Assembly (NCBI RefSeq): GCF_003852405.1
Contig: NZ_QAJM01000009.1
Coordinates: 1 to 64,000, forward strand
Source of the DNA: Pseudomonas sp. KBW05
Lineage (GTDB): Bacteria; Pseudomonadota; Gammaproteobacteria; Pseudomonadales; Pseudomonadaceae
Direction: 5' to 3'
DNA length: 64,000 bases
The notes under the pieces are model-generated. The model was not told the origin of the DNA. It did no database searches and saw nothing but the letters and a program-made list of their open reading frames with translations. Position 1 is the first letter of the stretch. Each line of letters begins with the position of its first letter. Position numbers and translations under genes: made by a program. This document shows, piece by piece, positions 53,278-62,044 of the stretch.

Positions 53278-53487
53278 ATGACCTCTTTCATCACTCGTGT
53301 CATCACCGCGCTAAAGAACTCGCCTAAGAAAACCGACGAAGCCATGCGCGCCGAGTTCATGGATGAGCAGGTAAATCGAGACGGCGCGAGCACGATCAAT
53401 TTCACCCGAGACAAAGACGGCGCCTTTGCAGACGCCGCCATCGAGGCTGATTATCGAAATTGGGTACGGCTCTACATGTCGGTGTAA
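53278..53487 (+). CDS. Unknown small prophage protein, 69 residues
   Basis: Started at MTSFITRVITALKNSPKKTD with an AAGGAG site; a longer frame from 53254 is possible. It is hydrophilic after a short amphipathic start, with acidic/aromatic C-terminal segment AAIEADYRNWVRLYMSV. It has its own direction between the integrase and the opposite-strand virion genes, the place where prophages carry extra cargo genes. No family recognised. Confidence 0.6.
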   Translation: MTSFITRVITALKNSPKKTDEAMRAEFMDEQVNRDGASTINFTRDKDGAFADAAIEADYRNWVRLYMSV

Positions 53488-53502
53488 CGATATCTAAACC
53501 AA

Positions 53503-55554
53503 CTAACCGATTCGCTCAATCGTCAACCTTGAGTCGTATGTTGCGTGCCCAAAGTTAGCTGTCGTGGCGAAGATGAACCCTACAAACGAAATAGTGTTCG
53601 CCGCATTCAGCTCAACTTCGTAATCGAAGTTGAACACCATCACGTTAGAAGAGAACCCAGCAGCCGCCTGAAGCACCACAGCAACGTTGTTAATGCGCAA
53701 CTCGGCATAGCTGCTGGTAGCGCTGTAGCCAGGCGCCGTAAACACCAGTACGGCCTTGATTCGATACAGCCCCTGCTGTGTAGCGGGAACAGTAAAGACG
53801 CCGCTTGGCACGTCGTAAGCGAGATGGTCATCCCGCACCACCGTAGCAAACATGATCGGGGTACCCGTGTTGACCGCAAGCACCTGAAGAGCCCCCACCC
53901 TTCTTACGCTGGTATAAATCGGGCCTGGGTTGTTGATGTTCTTGAAGTTGCGCCTAATACCTGCGCCAGTGCAGTCATGGACCCACAGTAGCGCTGGCTG
54001 CTTGTCGGCTTCATCCGAAAGAACCATCGGGCCATAATCGCCAGGGCAGTACATGTCGCGTAGAACGTTTTGCCCAACCGCGCCATACACATAAACGCGG
54101 CAATCAATGATTCCGTCCGAAATGTTTACGCCTTTCGTGCGCTCAAGAAAGATAGCGCCGCCACCGGTAGTGTTGTTCGCATAGAAGTTGGTGCCCGTGA
54201 TCGACAGGCCGTTTATCACATCGCTCATGTACAGGTTGTACTGGACGTTGTGATTGATGTTGCCGCCAGCGATACCGCCGTGGGCGTGATTGACGCCGCC
54301 AAAGGACTGCAACCCGTCTTTGTCGTTATCAACGATCTGAGGATTCACAATCCGAACGTTGCCAGCAGTGGTTTTCATGCCGAATTCAGAGCACTGCGTA
54401 AAGTGCGGATTGGTGATGGTCATGTACTCGGCGCCCGGAAGATCTTCGTACCCCTTGTAGCAACGGTGCCCACCACAGTCGATCATCCGGCCACCCTCGT
54501 AGCGCTGAACACCGACGTTCCCGGACATGTAGAAGCCATGGCCCGGCATATCGAAGGCGGTGATCCCATGCACCAAGAACCGTTTGGACGAATTGACCTC
54601 AATGCCTTTCTGGGTTCCTACCGCCTTCCCTGTACCCTGAATGACTGCCGGGCCGATAACTCCCGTATCGTGCGACTGGTACATAAAGCACATGGTTCCG
54701 CCATAGGTGCCGGGGTAAAGCTTCGACCCGGCAAGCAACCAGATCTGCCCTGGCCCTGGGATGAACTGCCCCTGCACAAGGCAAGTCACGCCGCGCGCGT
54801 CGATGATGCCAGGGCCCGAAGCAGACGCGGCCTGAAAGGCTGCAAGGTTGTTTGTAGTCAGATCTTCAACGATTGCACCGTACATGCGGATGTTGCGGCT
54901 ACGACGCATGGCCAGGGCCAGGCTATTGGGAACGCCTGGTGCGGCCCAGTCAAAACCAATCGCCGCCGCACCGGCAGGACTGGAAAGATACTGAACCGTT
55001 TTGACATCGTTATTTGGGTCCAGGTAGGCGATATTTGATGCGCTGTTGATCGGCCCTTGGCCGCTCGATAGCACCAATGCAATCTGGTCCTTGACGTCTT
55101 TCCAGTTCGTGGCAGCGTTATCAACCTTATTGGCCGAAGCCAGGTTGATGATCCCGTTACCCTTGGCCCGGTAAAAGCCATTGCCGTCCACGTCGAAAAA
55201 GCCCAGCGATAGAGCCCTGGCGCTGTATCGCAACAACTGTTTGAGGGCCTGCCAGATCCTGTCGAAGTCACGGTTGACGGTGCTCGACAGGAAGTCGCCG
55301 TTTTCCTGATAGTCGTTCAGGCGCTGAAACGGGACGTCCAATTGCAGCAGCAGGGCCCCCAGGGGCGCGACAGTAAATGTGATTGTGCTTTGGGGGGCGC
55401 CAATTCCTGAAACGGTGAAGCCTGACGTCACCTCAACGTCGTTCAGGTAGACCTTGAGGTCGGCAGCCCCCAGCAGCAGGAACGGAATGGTATAGACGGT
55501 TGCGATCCCGTTGGCGGCATAACGCTTTTCGGTTGGCCCTTCTGGAACTGCCAT
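53503..55554 (-). CDS. Phage tailspike with T7-tail-fibre-like N-terminus and beta-helix body
   Basis: About 683 residues started at MAVPEGPTEKRYAANG after AAGGGG. Residues 1-125 resemble the T7 gp17 N-terminal attachment domain (IPFLLLGAADLKVYLNDVEV; VNRDFDRIWQALKQLL). The middle (about 260-560) is a right-handed beta-helix with repeating turns (GMKTTAGNVRIVNPQIVDND, INGLSITGTNFYANN) as in polysaccharide-cleaving tailspikes. The last 130 residues look like a C1q/TNF-type trimer cap. It probably degrades host surface polysaccharide; catalytic residues cannot be assigned. Confidence 0.85.
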   Translation of the reverse strand: MAVPEGPTEKRYAANGIATVYTIPFLLLGAADLKVYLNDVEVTSGFTVSGIGAPQSTITFTVAPLGALLLQLDVPFQRLNDYQENGDFLSSTVNRDFDRIWQALKQLLRYSARALSLGFFDVDGNGFYRAKGNGIINLASANKVDNAATNWKDVKDQIALVLSSGQGPINSASNIAYLDPNNDVKTVQYLSSPAGAAAIGFDWAAPGVPNSLALAMRRSRNIRMYGAIVEDLTTNNLAAFQAASASGPGIIDARGVTCLVQGQFIPGPGQIWLLAGSKLYPGTYGGTMCFMYQSHDTGVIGPAVIQGTGKAVGTQKGIEVNSSKRFLVHGITAFDMPGHGFYMSGNVGVQRYEGGRMIDCGGHRCYKGYEDLPGAEYMTITNPHFTQCSEFGMKTTAGNVRIVNPQIVDNDKDGLQSFGGVNHAHGGIAGGNINHNVQYNLYMSDVINGLSITGTNFYANNTTGGGAIFLERTKGVNISDGIIDCRVYVYGAVGQNVLRDMYCPGDYGPMVLSDEADKQPALLWVHDCTGAGIRRNFKNINNPGPIYTSVRRVGALQVLAVNTGTPIMFATVVRDDHLAYDVPSGVFTVPATQQGLYRIKAVLVFTAPGYSATSSYAELRINNVAVVLQAAAGFSSNVMVFNFDYEVELNAANTISFVGFIFATTANFGHATYDSRLTIERIG

Positions 55555-55579
55555 GACTTGCCCCTTTGGTGGTGGCGGG

Positions 55580-57202
55580 CTAGTAGTCCACTTGAACCTC
55601 ATGAACACCCGCATCTGGGCGCCAATCGTCACGCCGGGTCTCTGTCGGTTTCCCGACTATTCGGCCAATGCGCACAGGGGTTTGGGCTATGCCGCCAGCA
55701 CCGGAGTCGATGTAGTCGTCTTCCTGGGTGGTCAGTGCTGGGTTGAAGTCGCGCATCTGGTCCCAGATGATTTTCAGCACCTCGACGTGCGCCCACAGGA
55801 AGCGCGCTGACAGCGGTGATTCGAAGGCGTCGAGGATGCGTTTCTGTTTGTTGGTGCTGGAGTGTTCCTCTCCTATCCCGCAACCTGTGCCCTTGAGTGC
55901 CTGCTTAAGGATCGCGGGAGCGAACCCGCCAGGGCCGTTTGTCTCGATGATCACGCGCGGAATTTGATACCTGACCACCAATTCGCGGATCTGGTGAACC
56001 TGGCCCCCGCAGATCCTTTCCCTCTTATCGAACTCCGCAATTTCCCCTGTAAGCCCCACGGCCAAGTGCCAATAAAGCTGCCCGCGCGCGTCGGTGAGGA
56101 TCAGCGAGAAAGCCGATGCGTCGGACTTGATCTTACCCAGCGAGCAATCCCAATAGGCCACGGCCCCCACGATCTGCGTGGCGCCTAGGTACATCGCCGC
56201 GGCGTTGTTGGCGTAGCGCATGACCGGCTGAACGTCGTACGGGATGATGCGCGCGGGGTCTAGGCGAACCTCTGTGACGGGTTTCGAGTGGAGCTGATAC
56301 TGCGAGTCCCATTCGTTGATGGTACGGGTTTCACGGCGCCGGGTTTCCAAGGTGGCCATGTCGAAGCGTTCAGGCCAGGCGCTACCGGCGTAGCAATCCA
56401 CAAGTGTGCCGGGCGGCGCAAAGAAGGCGATGCCGGTTTTGGTGGCTTGGTAATCCCTGCCCAGCACCAGCACGCGGGCGTGCTTGCCGATGCCGGAGAA
56501 CACAACTTCGGGCACGAACGGAACGTCATAAGCGTTCTGCTTGGCGTCCTCTATCCGGTGCTCCTGGGCGAACATGCGAATGGTCAGGCAGTCGGCCCCC
56601 ATGCTTTCAAGTTCGTCGTACAGGCTGTCGTGGGTGTGCGGCGTGCCGATATAGAGCTTGCTGCCACCCGGCACCAGAATGTGCGTCTGCTCGCCCAGGC
56701 GATAGCGCAGCTTCTCCCGCGCCTCGGGCGTCTGGATGTTGCGCGGCACCTCCACGTCATCGTTCTGGCACTCGTCCGCACGGGCCGAAGTAACGTTGGA
56801 CAGGATGCCCTTGGCGAACATGCTGGCGTTACGGAAGTCGGTGGCACCTTCAACCCACCATTGCTCGACCGTGCCCTGGTTGGGTGGCAACAGGTGGCGG
56901 GTCAGTGGGTGGTTGCGGATAACGTTCTGCGTATCGCGGCTGGTCTTGTAGGCCGTGGGGTCCGACTCCGACTGGTGCAGAATTCGATAGGTCGGGTCTT
57001 TGTAATACAGCCACGCGTTGTAAATCGCCAACAGCGTCGATTTGCCGAAGCCCCGGAAGCAACGCAAAACGGCCAGAGGTCCTTTGGCCTCCAGCCATAT
57101 CAGCGCTTGTACGTGGATGAACGGCACATCCCATCGCATGCGCCGCGCCCACAGCATGAAAAAAATCAGTAGGCTGACTTTCTTTTCAGGCTCAGTGGAC
57201 AT
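55580..57202 (-). CDS. Phage terminase large subunit
   Basis: About 540 residues started at MSTEPEKKVSLLIFF, overlapping the small-subunit gene. An ATPase domain with the Walker A variant CFRGFGKST (about 48-56), a Walker B region near TSARADECQNDDVEV, and a C-terminal nuclease domain with Asp-rich motifs (AYWDCSLGKIKSDASAF; QEDDYIDS). It pumps DNA into the procapsid. The type is like podoviruses such as BPP-1. Confidence 0.88.
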   Translation of the reverse strand: MSTEPEKKVSLLIFFMLWARRMRWDVPFIHVQALIWLEAKGPLAVLRCFRGFGKSTLLAIYNAWLYYKDPTYRILHQSESDPTAYKTSRDTQNVIRNHPLTRHLLPPNQGTVEQWWVEGATDFRNASMFAKGILSNVTSARADECQNDDVEVPRNIQTPEAREKLRYRLGEQTHILVPGGSKLYIGTPHTHDSLYDELESMGADCLTIRMFAQEHRIEDAKQNAYDVPFVPEVVFSGIGKHARVLVLGRDYQATKTGIAFFAPPGTLVDCYAGSAWPERFDMATLETRRRETRTINEWDSQYQLHSKPVTEVRLDPARIIPYDVQPVMRYANNAAAMYLGATQIVGAVAYWDCSLGKIKSDASAFSLILTDARGQLYWHLAVGLTGEIAEFDKRERICGGQVHQIRELVVRYQIPRVIIETNGPGGFAPAILKQALKGTGCGIGEEHSSTNKQKRILDAFESPLSARFLWAHVEVLKIIWDQMRDFNPALTTQEDDYIDSGAGGIAQTPVRIGRIVGKPTETRRDDWRPDAGVHEVQVDY

Positions 57203-57530
57203 GACCACCCTTCTGCATCCGGTCGATGATGGCCTGGGCCTCACGCTCGGCAGCAGCTAGTTCGCCGTCCAGTTCATCAGCAGCATCACCATCGTCCTTG
57301 CCTGGCTTCTGCTTATTCAGGACGCCGGTAATGTTCACCACCTTGAGCAGCAGCGTCATGGTGGCGGCGGCGTTCTTCTTGCTCCAATAGCGATCACCCC
57401 GTTCCTGCTGGGTGAGGTCGGAGGGGTCTTTCTTTGCCCCGGGCCAATTCGCTGGGTCTACCTCATGAATAACAACTTCGCCGAGGCTTTCGCTCAAGGC
57501 CTGCAACCGGGTTATTTGATCGTCGCGCAT
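57192..57530 (-). CDS. Probable terminase small subunit
   Basis: About 112 residues started at MRDDQITRLQALSESLG, overlapping both neighbours. A helical protein with a coiled C-terminal part (ELDGELAAAEREAQAIIDRM). Assigned from its place directly upstream of the large subunit and from size; sequence similarity is not obvious to me. Confidence 0.6.
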   Translation of the reverse strand: MRDDQITRLQALSESLGEVVIHEVDPANWPGAKKDPSDLTQQERGDRYWSKKNAAATMTLLLKVVNITGVLNKQKPGKDDGDAADELDGELAAAEREAQAIIDRMQKGGHVH

Positions 57531-60070
57531 TACTTCGCTCCTACTGCGGCGCCCAGGTTCGGCGCGCGATCTGGTGTCGAATCGCCCGGCTCCCACCAGT
57601 ACGACTGCTTGAATTCCTTGCGGGCGCGCTGCTTCATCCGGCGCAGGTAGCCCGGCGAGAAGTAATCCTGCAGTTGGTTGAAGATCAGGTGGTCGGTGGC
57701 GGCTTTGGTGTACCAGAGGTTTGCACCGGGTATGTGGGACTTGGCCAGGCGCACCAGCTTGCCCCCGGTTTGGTTGACCTCGCCGTCTGCGGCGTTGTCC
57801 TTCAACTTGAAGATGGATTCCAAATCCCCGGCAATGGGGCCGCTCAGGGCTGCAAGCGGGGAACTACCACCCTGCGACGTGTCGGAGAACAGGAAGTCGC
57901 CGTACAGACCCATGGCGCCACCCTTGAGAAATGAGGCAAGGCCGAAGCGCAGGCCCGGTACGCCCCATTTCTTATCATCGGTGATGTCCTTTGGATCGCG
58001 GCCGGCAGCAATCTCGCCCAACTGGATGGCCATTCCGCCCAGCACCGTGGTGGATGCGACTAATGCAGCCAGATACCCAGCCTTGCCCCATCCTTCCTGA
58101 GCCATGCCGCGCGCGCCGTGGCGCATGATCATGCCGATGGAAAAGCTCTTGAACTGCCAGAACGAGCGGACCAGCTCGCCTTTCATGGTTCCGCGCTCTA
58201 CGCCGCCGTGCATCATGGCTTTCTCGCGGGCGCCGGGTTCAATGATTGCCATGTTGGTTTCATCCAGTACGGCGCCCAGCAGCTTGGTGGCGGCCTGATC
58301 CTTGAGGCGCTGCGGGGTTGTCTTGAGTTGCTGAGCCATCGCCGTCAGATCGGCGTCCGGGATGCGGTAGATGCTGTTCGCCGTCAGTACGGTGTCACCC
58401 ACGCCGCGCCAGTCCTCGGGCTGGGCCATGCGCCACACAGACCAATCCGTCTCGGTGACACCCTGGCCCGCCAGGCGCTTGGCGTCGGCTGGGTCCATGG
58501 CTGCAAGGGTCGGATGGCGTCGGGACATATCGCCAATCGTGTCCAGCATGGTCGCGCCGAACGCGCGCTGGGAGCCGGCGGTCAATGCGTTCAAGCCTGA
58601 CGCCTGCATAACCTTGCTGGCAGCGGTCTGGGAGAACTTGGCGATACGCCCAGCCACCTGTTCGTTGGTGCCAAGGCCGTCGGCGCCGAAGCGGTTCAGG
58701 CTGCCGATCAGTTGATTCAGGCCCAGGCCCGCGCGCTGCGCAAGGCGGCGGTCCCCGGCGCTGGCCGGGTTGAGCATGCGGATTTCGTTGGCGAACACCT
58801 TCATCACCGGCATTCCGTTCATGGACGCGGTGAGGCCCAGCGTTCCCTGGTCAGTGACCGACGTCAGTACGGCGGAGCCCAGGCGGCTGGCGACGTTGAG
58901 CGCGCGGTAGGTGTCGAAGCCATTCGCCAGCGCGGCAGACACTGGCGGTTCGCGGGTGGCGGCCACTTCCTCGTAAAGGTGTTCGATCTTCTTGCGCTGC
59001 TTGGCAGTCTTGGCCAGGTCGTTGGGCTTGGCGGTGTCCATGGCCTTTTGCCCGGAATCCAAGAAGTAACGCATTTGGTTGGATGGGTTGGGGCCAAGGG
59101 TTTCCACCAGGGCAATATCCCGCGATGCACGGTCGATGTGCCCGATAAGCAGCTCCAGCAGGTTATGGTCTCCATATGCCTTCTGGGCGGCGATGAAGCT
59201 TTCGGCGTCCTTGTAATGGATCTGCCGCGACTCACTCCCGCGGTTGGCGCGCATGCCGTTACCAGCTGCCTGCCCGGGCTGCATCTTGTTGGCGCCACCC
59301 GTGGCCAACGTGGTCCAGGCATGCCCGAGGAAGTCGGCCAGCTCGGCGTCGTTCATCGGCGTCCCATCTTCCTTGAGGTACTTGCCACGGTTCGCCCACT
59401 TCACATGATCGGCGACCCACTTGGCCTGGTCCTTGGCCACCTTCACCTGGGAGTGGTCGCGCGGCATGGACCAGTCGTCCAGCAAGCCCACATCACCACC
59501 GGCACGGTTGAAGCGCTGGCGCAGTTGCTCGGCGGTGTCCTTGAATTGCTTCGCTGCGGTCTTGGCCACTGCGCTGCCGGAGTCCTCGCCGTGCAGCTCT
59601 CGCACCAACGCCAGGTTGCCGGCTTCGTTCTGGAACAGGCCCAGGAACTTGCCCTTAGTCTGGTCGATCACGTCAAGCATGCGGCTCATAGAGTCGTCGC
59701 GGATTGCCCGCGCAGATGATTCAATCGACAGAATCCCGCTTTTGCCGTCGGCGGAAAACGCCAGTACCCGGTCGAGGCCTTCAAGTGGTTGATCCGGGAA
59801 GCGCTTCATATAACTGTCGATGCGGTCGTGGGCCAGGATGGTCAGGGCCACACGCTTTTTCTTGAGGTTCGCCTCTTCCACCAGATCCTTGGCGGACTTG
59901 GCGGCAGCTTCGTTGAGCCGGTCAGCGGCGGTTTTGGATTGCCAGGTGGTGTCGGTCTGCGCCAGTTGCTTCATATTGCGGCGCACGCGGTTCTCGATGC
60001 CCTGGATTTCCTGCTGGTTGAGGGGGCGGCCAATTGCCTGGGTTACGGCCTTGATGCATTCGGGGCGCAT
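57530..60070 (-). CDS. Large internal virion (ejection) protein
   Basis: An 846-residue, mostly helical protein. It includes a C-terminal hydrophobic segment YLAALVASTTVLGGMAIQLG near 690, as expected for podovirus core proteins that thread into the host membrane during DNA ejection. Rich in Ala, Gln, Lys, with long charged helices. Its place between the terminase genes and two other large virion genes supports the assignment. Exact counterpart (gp15- or gp16-like) is unknown. Confidence 0.68.
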   Translation of the reverse strand: MRPECIKAVTQAIGRPLNQQEIQGIENRVRRNMKQLAQTDTTWQSKTAADRLNEAAAKSAKDLVEEANLKKKRVALTILAHDRIDSYMKRFPDQPLEGLDRVLAFSADGKSGILSIESSARAIRDDSMSRMLDVIDQTKGKFLGLFQNEAGNLALVRELHGEDSGSAVAKTAAKQFKDTAEQLRQRFNRAGGDVGLLDDWSMPRDHSQVKVAKDQAKWVADHVKWANRGKYLKEDGTPMNDAELADFLGHAWTTLATGGANKMQPGQAAGNGMRANRGSESRQIHYKDAESFIAAQKAYGDHNLLELLIGHIDRASRDIALVETLGPNPSNQMRYFLDSGQKAMDTAKPNDLAKTAKQRKKIEHLYEEVAATREPPVSAALANGFDTYRALNVASRLGSAVLTSVTDQGTLGLTASMNGMPVMKVFANEIRMLNPASAGDRRLAQRAGLGLNQLIGSLNRFGADGLGTNEQVAGRIAKFSQTAASKVMQASGLNALTAGSQRAFGATMLDTIGDMSRRHPTLAAMDPADAKRLAGQGVTETDWSVWRMAQPEDWRGVGDTVLTANSIYRIPDADLTAMAQQLKTTPQRLKDQAATKLLGAVLDETNMAIIEPGAREKAMMHGGVERGTMKGELVRSFWQFKSFSIGMIMRHGARGMAQEGWGKAGYLAALVASTTVLGGMAIQLGEIAAGRDPKDITDDKKWGVPGLRFGLASFLKGGAMGLYGDFLFSDTSQGGSSPLAALSGPIAGDLESIFKLKDNAADGEVNQTGGKLVRLAKSHIPGANLWYTKAATDHLIFNQLQDYFSPGYLRRMKQRARKEFKQSYWWEPGDSTPDRAPNLGAAVGAK

Positions 60071-60133
60071 GGGCTTGCTCCTGTTTGAATGGGAGCAAGC
60101 CTATGGTTGCGGGATAGACGGTTTCCCGACTAT

Positions 60134-62044
60134 TTAAAGCCCTCGTTGCAAGAAGCAGGCGGCGGCGGCGGCAAAGCCTTTGGCGTCCTGGGTGGCCTGG
60201 GCGATGTCTGCGTCTGCGCTGGCGAGCAGTTCACGGGCTGACACGGTGATGGGGTTGCCGTCGGCGTCCATGGCGCCCGTGCCAATGCGCATATCCTCGA
60301 CGCGGGCCAGGATTTCGTCAGCGACCTGCACGACCGGGTCAGATACGGCAACCTCACCTTTCGGTGCTACGGCTGGATCGTTTTCAGCTGGTGCATTTTT
60401 TGCACCAGTTGGCTTTCCACCTGGTACGGAATCTGCCTTGGGCGCTGCGCCTTCCGGTTTTGGGGCCGCTTTGGGGGCCGGAATATCCAGCGGCTTGGGC
60501 TGCAACGTTGGGTCGGCGCGCTCGATGTCATCGAGGATGCGGGTTATTTCCTGGCGGGCGATCTGCGCCATGGTCAGCTTGGTGTTGGCCTCGGCAATAC
60601 CAGACGATAGCGGGCTCTTGTCGAAGCCCTTCACGATGGCGTCGGCGCGCTGGCTCAGTCGATCCTGAAACCGCTGCGGAACCTCGCCACGATCCATGGC
60701 GTTCAGGTCTGCACGGGCTTGCTCGGCGCTGCGGTTGCCGCCGAGGGCCTCATTCAACGAGGCTTGGCGGTCGGCCAGATCCAGGCGATCCGCCTCGATT
60801 GCCTGGCGCGCTGACTGCTCGGCCTGTTTTCGCCCCTGGCCCTGCCGCTGGAACTCTTTGGCTCGGGCCTTGAACGAGTCATCAAGGGCGGCAATGCTTT
60901 GTGCCACGGTGGATAGTTCGGCCTTCACGTCCTTAACGTTGGGCAATATGCCGGATGCCTCTTGCTCCAGTTCGACACGCAACTTCGGCTCCAGATCCTG
61001 GCGCGCGGTGACCAGCGCCGAATCACGCGACGGAGCAACTACCGAGGATTCCTCGGCTGTTCGCAGGAACTGTGCACTGTGGATGTTATCGGGCAGCACC
61101 ACCGGCTCGCCTCGCTGCAACTGGTCGATGACCGAACGGATTGCATCCTGGTGGGCCATGGCCGACTTGGGATCAACCGGCGCACCCGGCGCGGTGTCGA
61201 TATCGGCATGCTGATTGGTGCGCTCGGTTAGCGCGGCGTCGACCTGGGCAGCCGTCGGGCGGCGGAAGTTGGCCCGGCCAATACCGAAGAACGCCAACCC
61301 CATGATGGCGTCAGTCGCCAGGGCCGTTCCGTCCATGACTTTGTACTGGGCGGCCTGCGTGTGATAGCCGTTGCTCTCCAGTAGTGAAGCAGTGGCGCCG
61401 CGCCCAGCCATACCCAACCCAACGTTCGCTCCCACAGCGATTGCAGCATCACCCAATATCGGTTTAACGAACTTTGCGGCGGGCAGCGCAACGCCAATGC
61501 CCGTGACTGCGGCGTCGATCAAGCCCTTTTTGGTCGCGGTGGATTCGTCCAGGCCTTCAGCCATACCCACTTGCTTGCTGGCAAAGCCAGCAGGCGCACC
61601 AGCAGCCAACGCAGCACCAGCCGGGCCGGCAACTACAGCGCCAGCAATGGTGCGCGGCAGTACGGCAGCGGCTTCGCCCAGGATCTGGCCGACAACGCCA
61701 ACCTCTGTTGGGTCGGGGCGCAGGCTCATGACTGACTTGGCGGTGGACTCGCCGATGTCGCGGGCCTGGGTTTCCCGGAACTGCTGCTGATCAGCCACCT
61801 GGCCGTCATCGGGGAAGTAGGACGAACCGATGTTCAAATCAGATTCAACCGCCAGGCTGCCCAGTTGCAGCGCGGTGGATTGCATGCTGCGTCCGCCTTC
61901 GATGGCGCCACGCAGAAGGTTGGGCCCGATAGTACCGAGCGCGCCGGTGAACACGCCGGGGGCGAGCTTATCGGCCGTGCGGTCAAGGCGCTGGTCCTGG
62001 CTGCGCGCCTCGCTGTCTTCGATCATTCCGTCTAGCCAGCTCAT
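60134..62044 (-). CDS. Phage internal virion/ejection-type protein
   Basis: A 636-residue protein. The N-terminal third holds Gly/Ala-rich hydrophobic segments (AVVAGPAGAALAAGAPAG; IGVALPAAKFVKPILG); the middle is a long charged coiled-coil (about 335-480), and the C-terminal third is a Pro/Ala/Lys linker and helix. Composition fits a membrane-active ejection protein. Its start overlaps the end of the upstream gene by 4 bases. Confidence 0.62.
   Translation of the reverse strand: MSWLDGMIEDSEARSQDQRLDRTADKLAPGVFTGALGTIGPNLLRGAIEGGRSMQSTALQLGSLAVESDLNIGSSYFPDDGQVADQQQFRETQARDIGESTAKSVMSLRPDPTEVGVVGQILGEAAAVLPRTIAGAVVAGPAGAALAAGAPAGFASKQVGMAEGLDESTATKKGLIDAAVTGIGVALPAAKFVKPILGDAAIAVGANVGLGMAGRGATASLLESNGYHTQAAQYKVMDGTALATDAIMGLAFFGIGRANFRRPTAAQVDAALTERTNQHADIDTAPGAPVDPKSAMAHQDAIRSVIDQLQRGEPVVLPDNIHSAQFLRTAEESSVVAPSRDSALVTARQDLEPKLRVELEQEASGILPNVKDVKAELSTVAQSIAALDDSFKARAKEFQRQGQGRKQAEQSARQAIEADRLDLADRQASLNEALGGNRSAEQARADLNAMDRGEVPQRFQDRLSQRADAIVKGFDKSPLSSGIAEANTKLTMAQIARQEITRILDDIERADPTLQPKPLDIPAPKAAPKPEGAAPKADSVPGGKPTGAKNAPAENDPAVAPKGEVAVSDPVVQVADEILARVEDMRIGTGAMDADGNPITVSARELLASADADIAQATQDAKGFAAAAACFLQRGL

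Noticed and set aside
53173-55554. Diversity-generating retroelement next to the tailspike, as in BPP-1
   Set aside because: No reverse transcriptase gene and no template/variable repeat pair seen in the available part.
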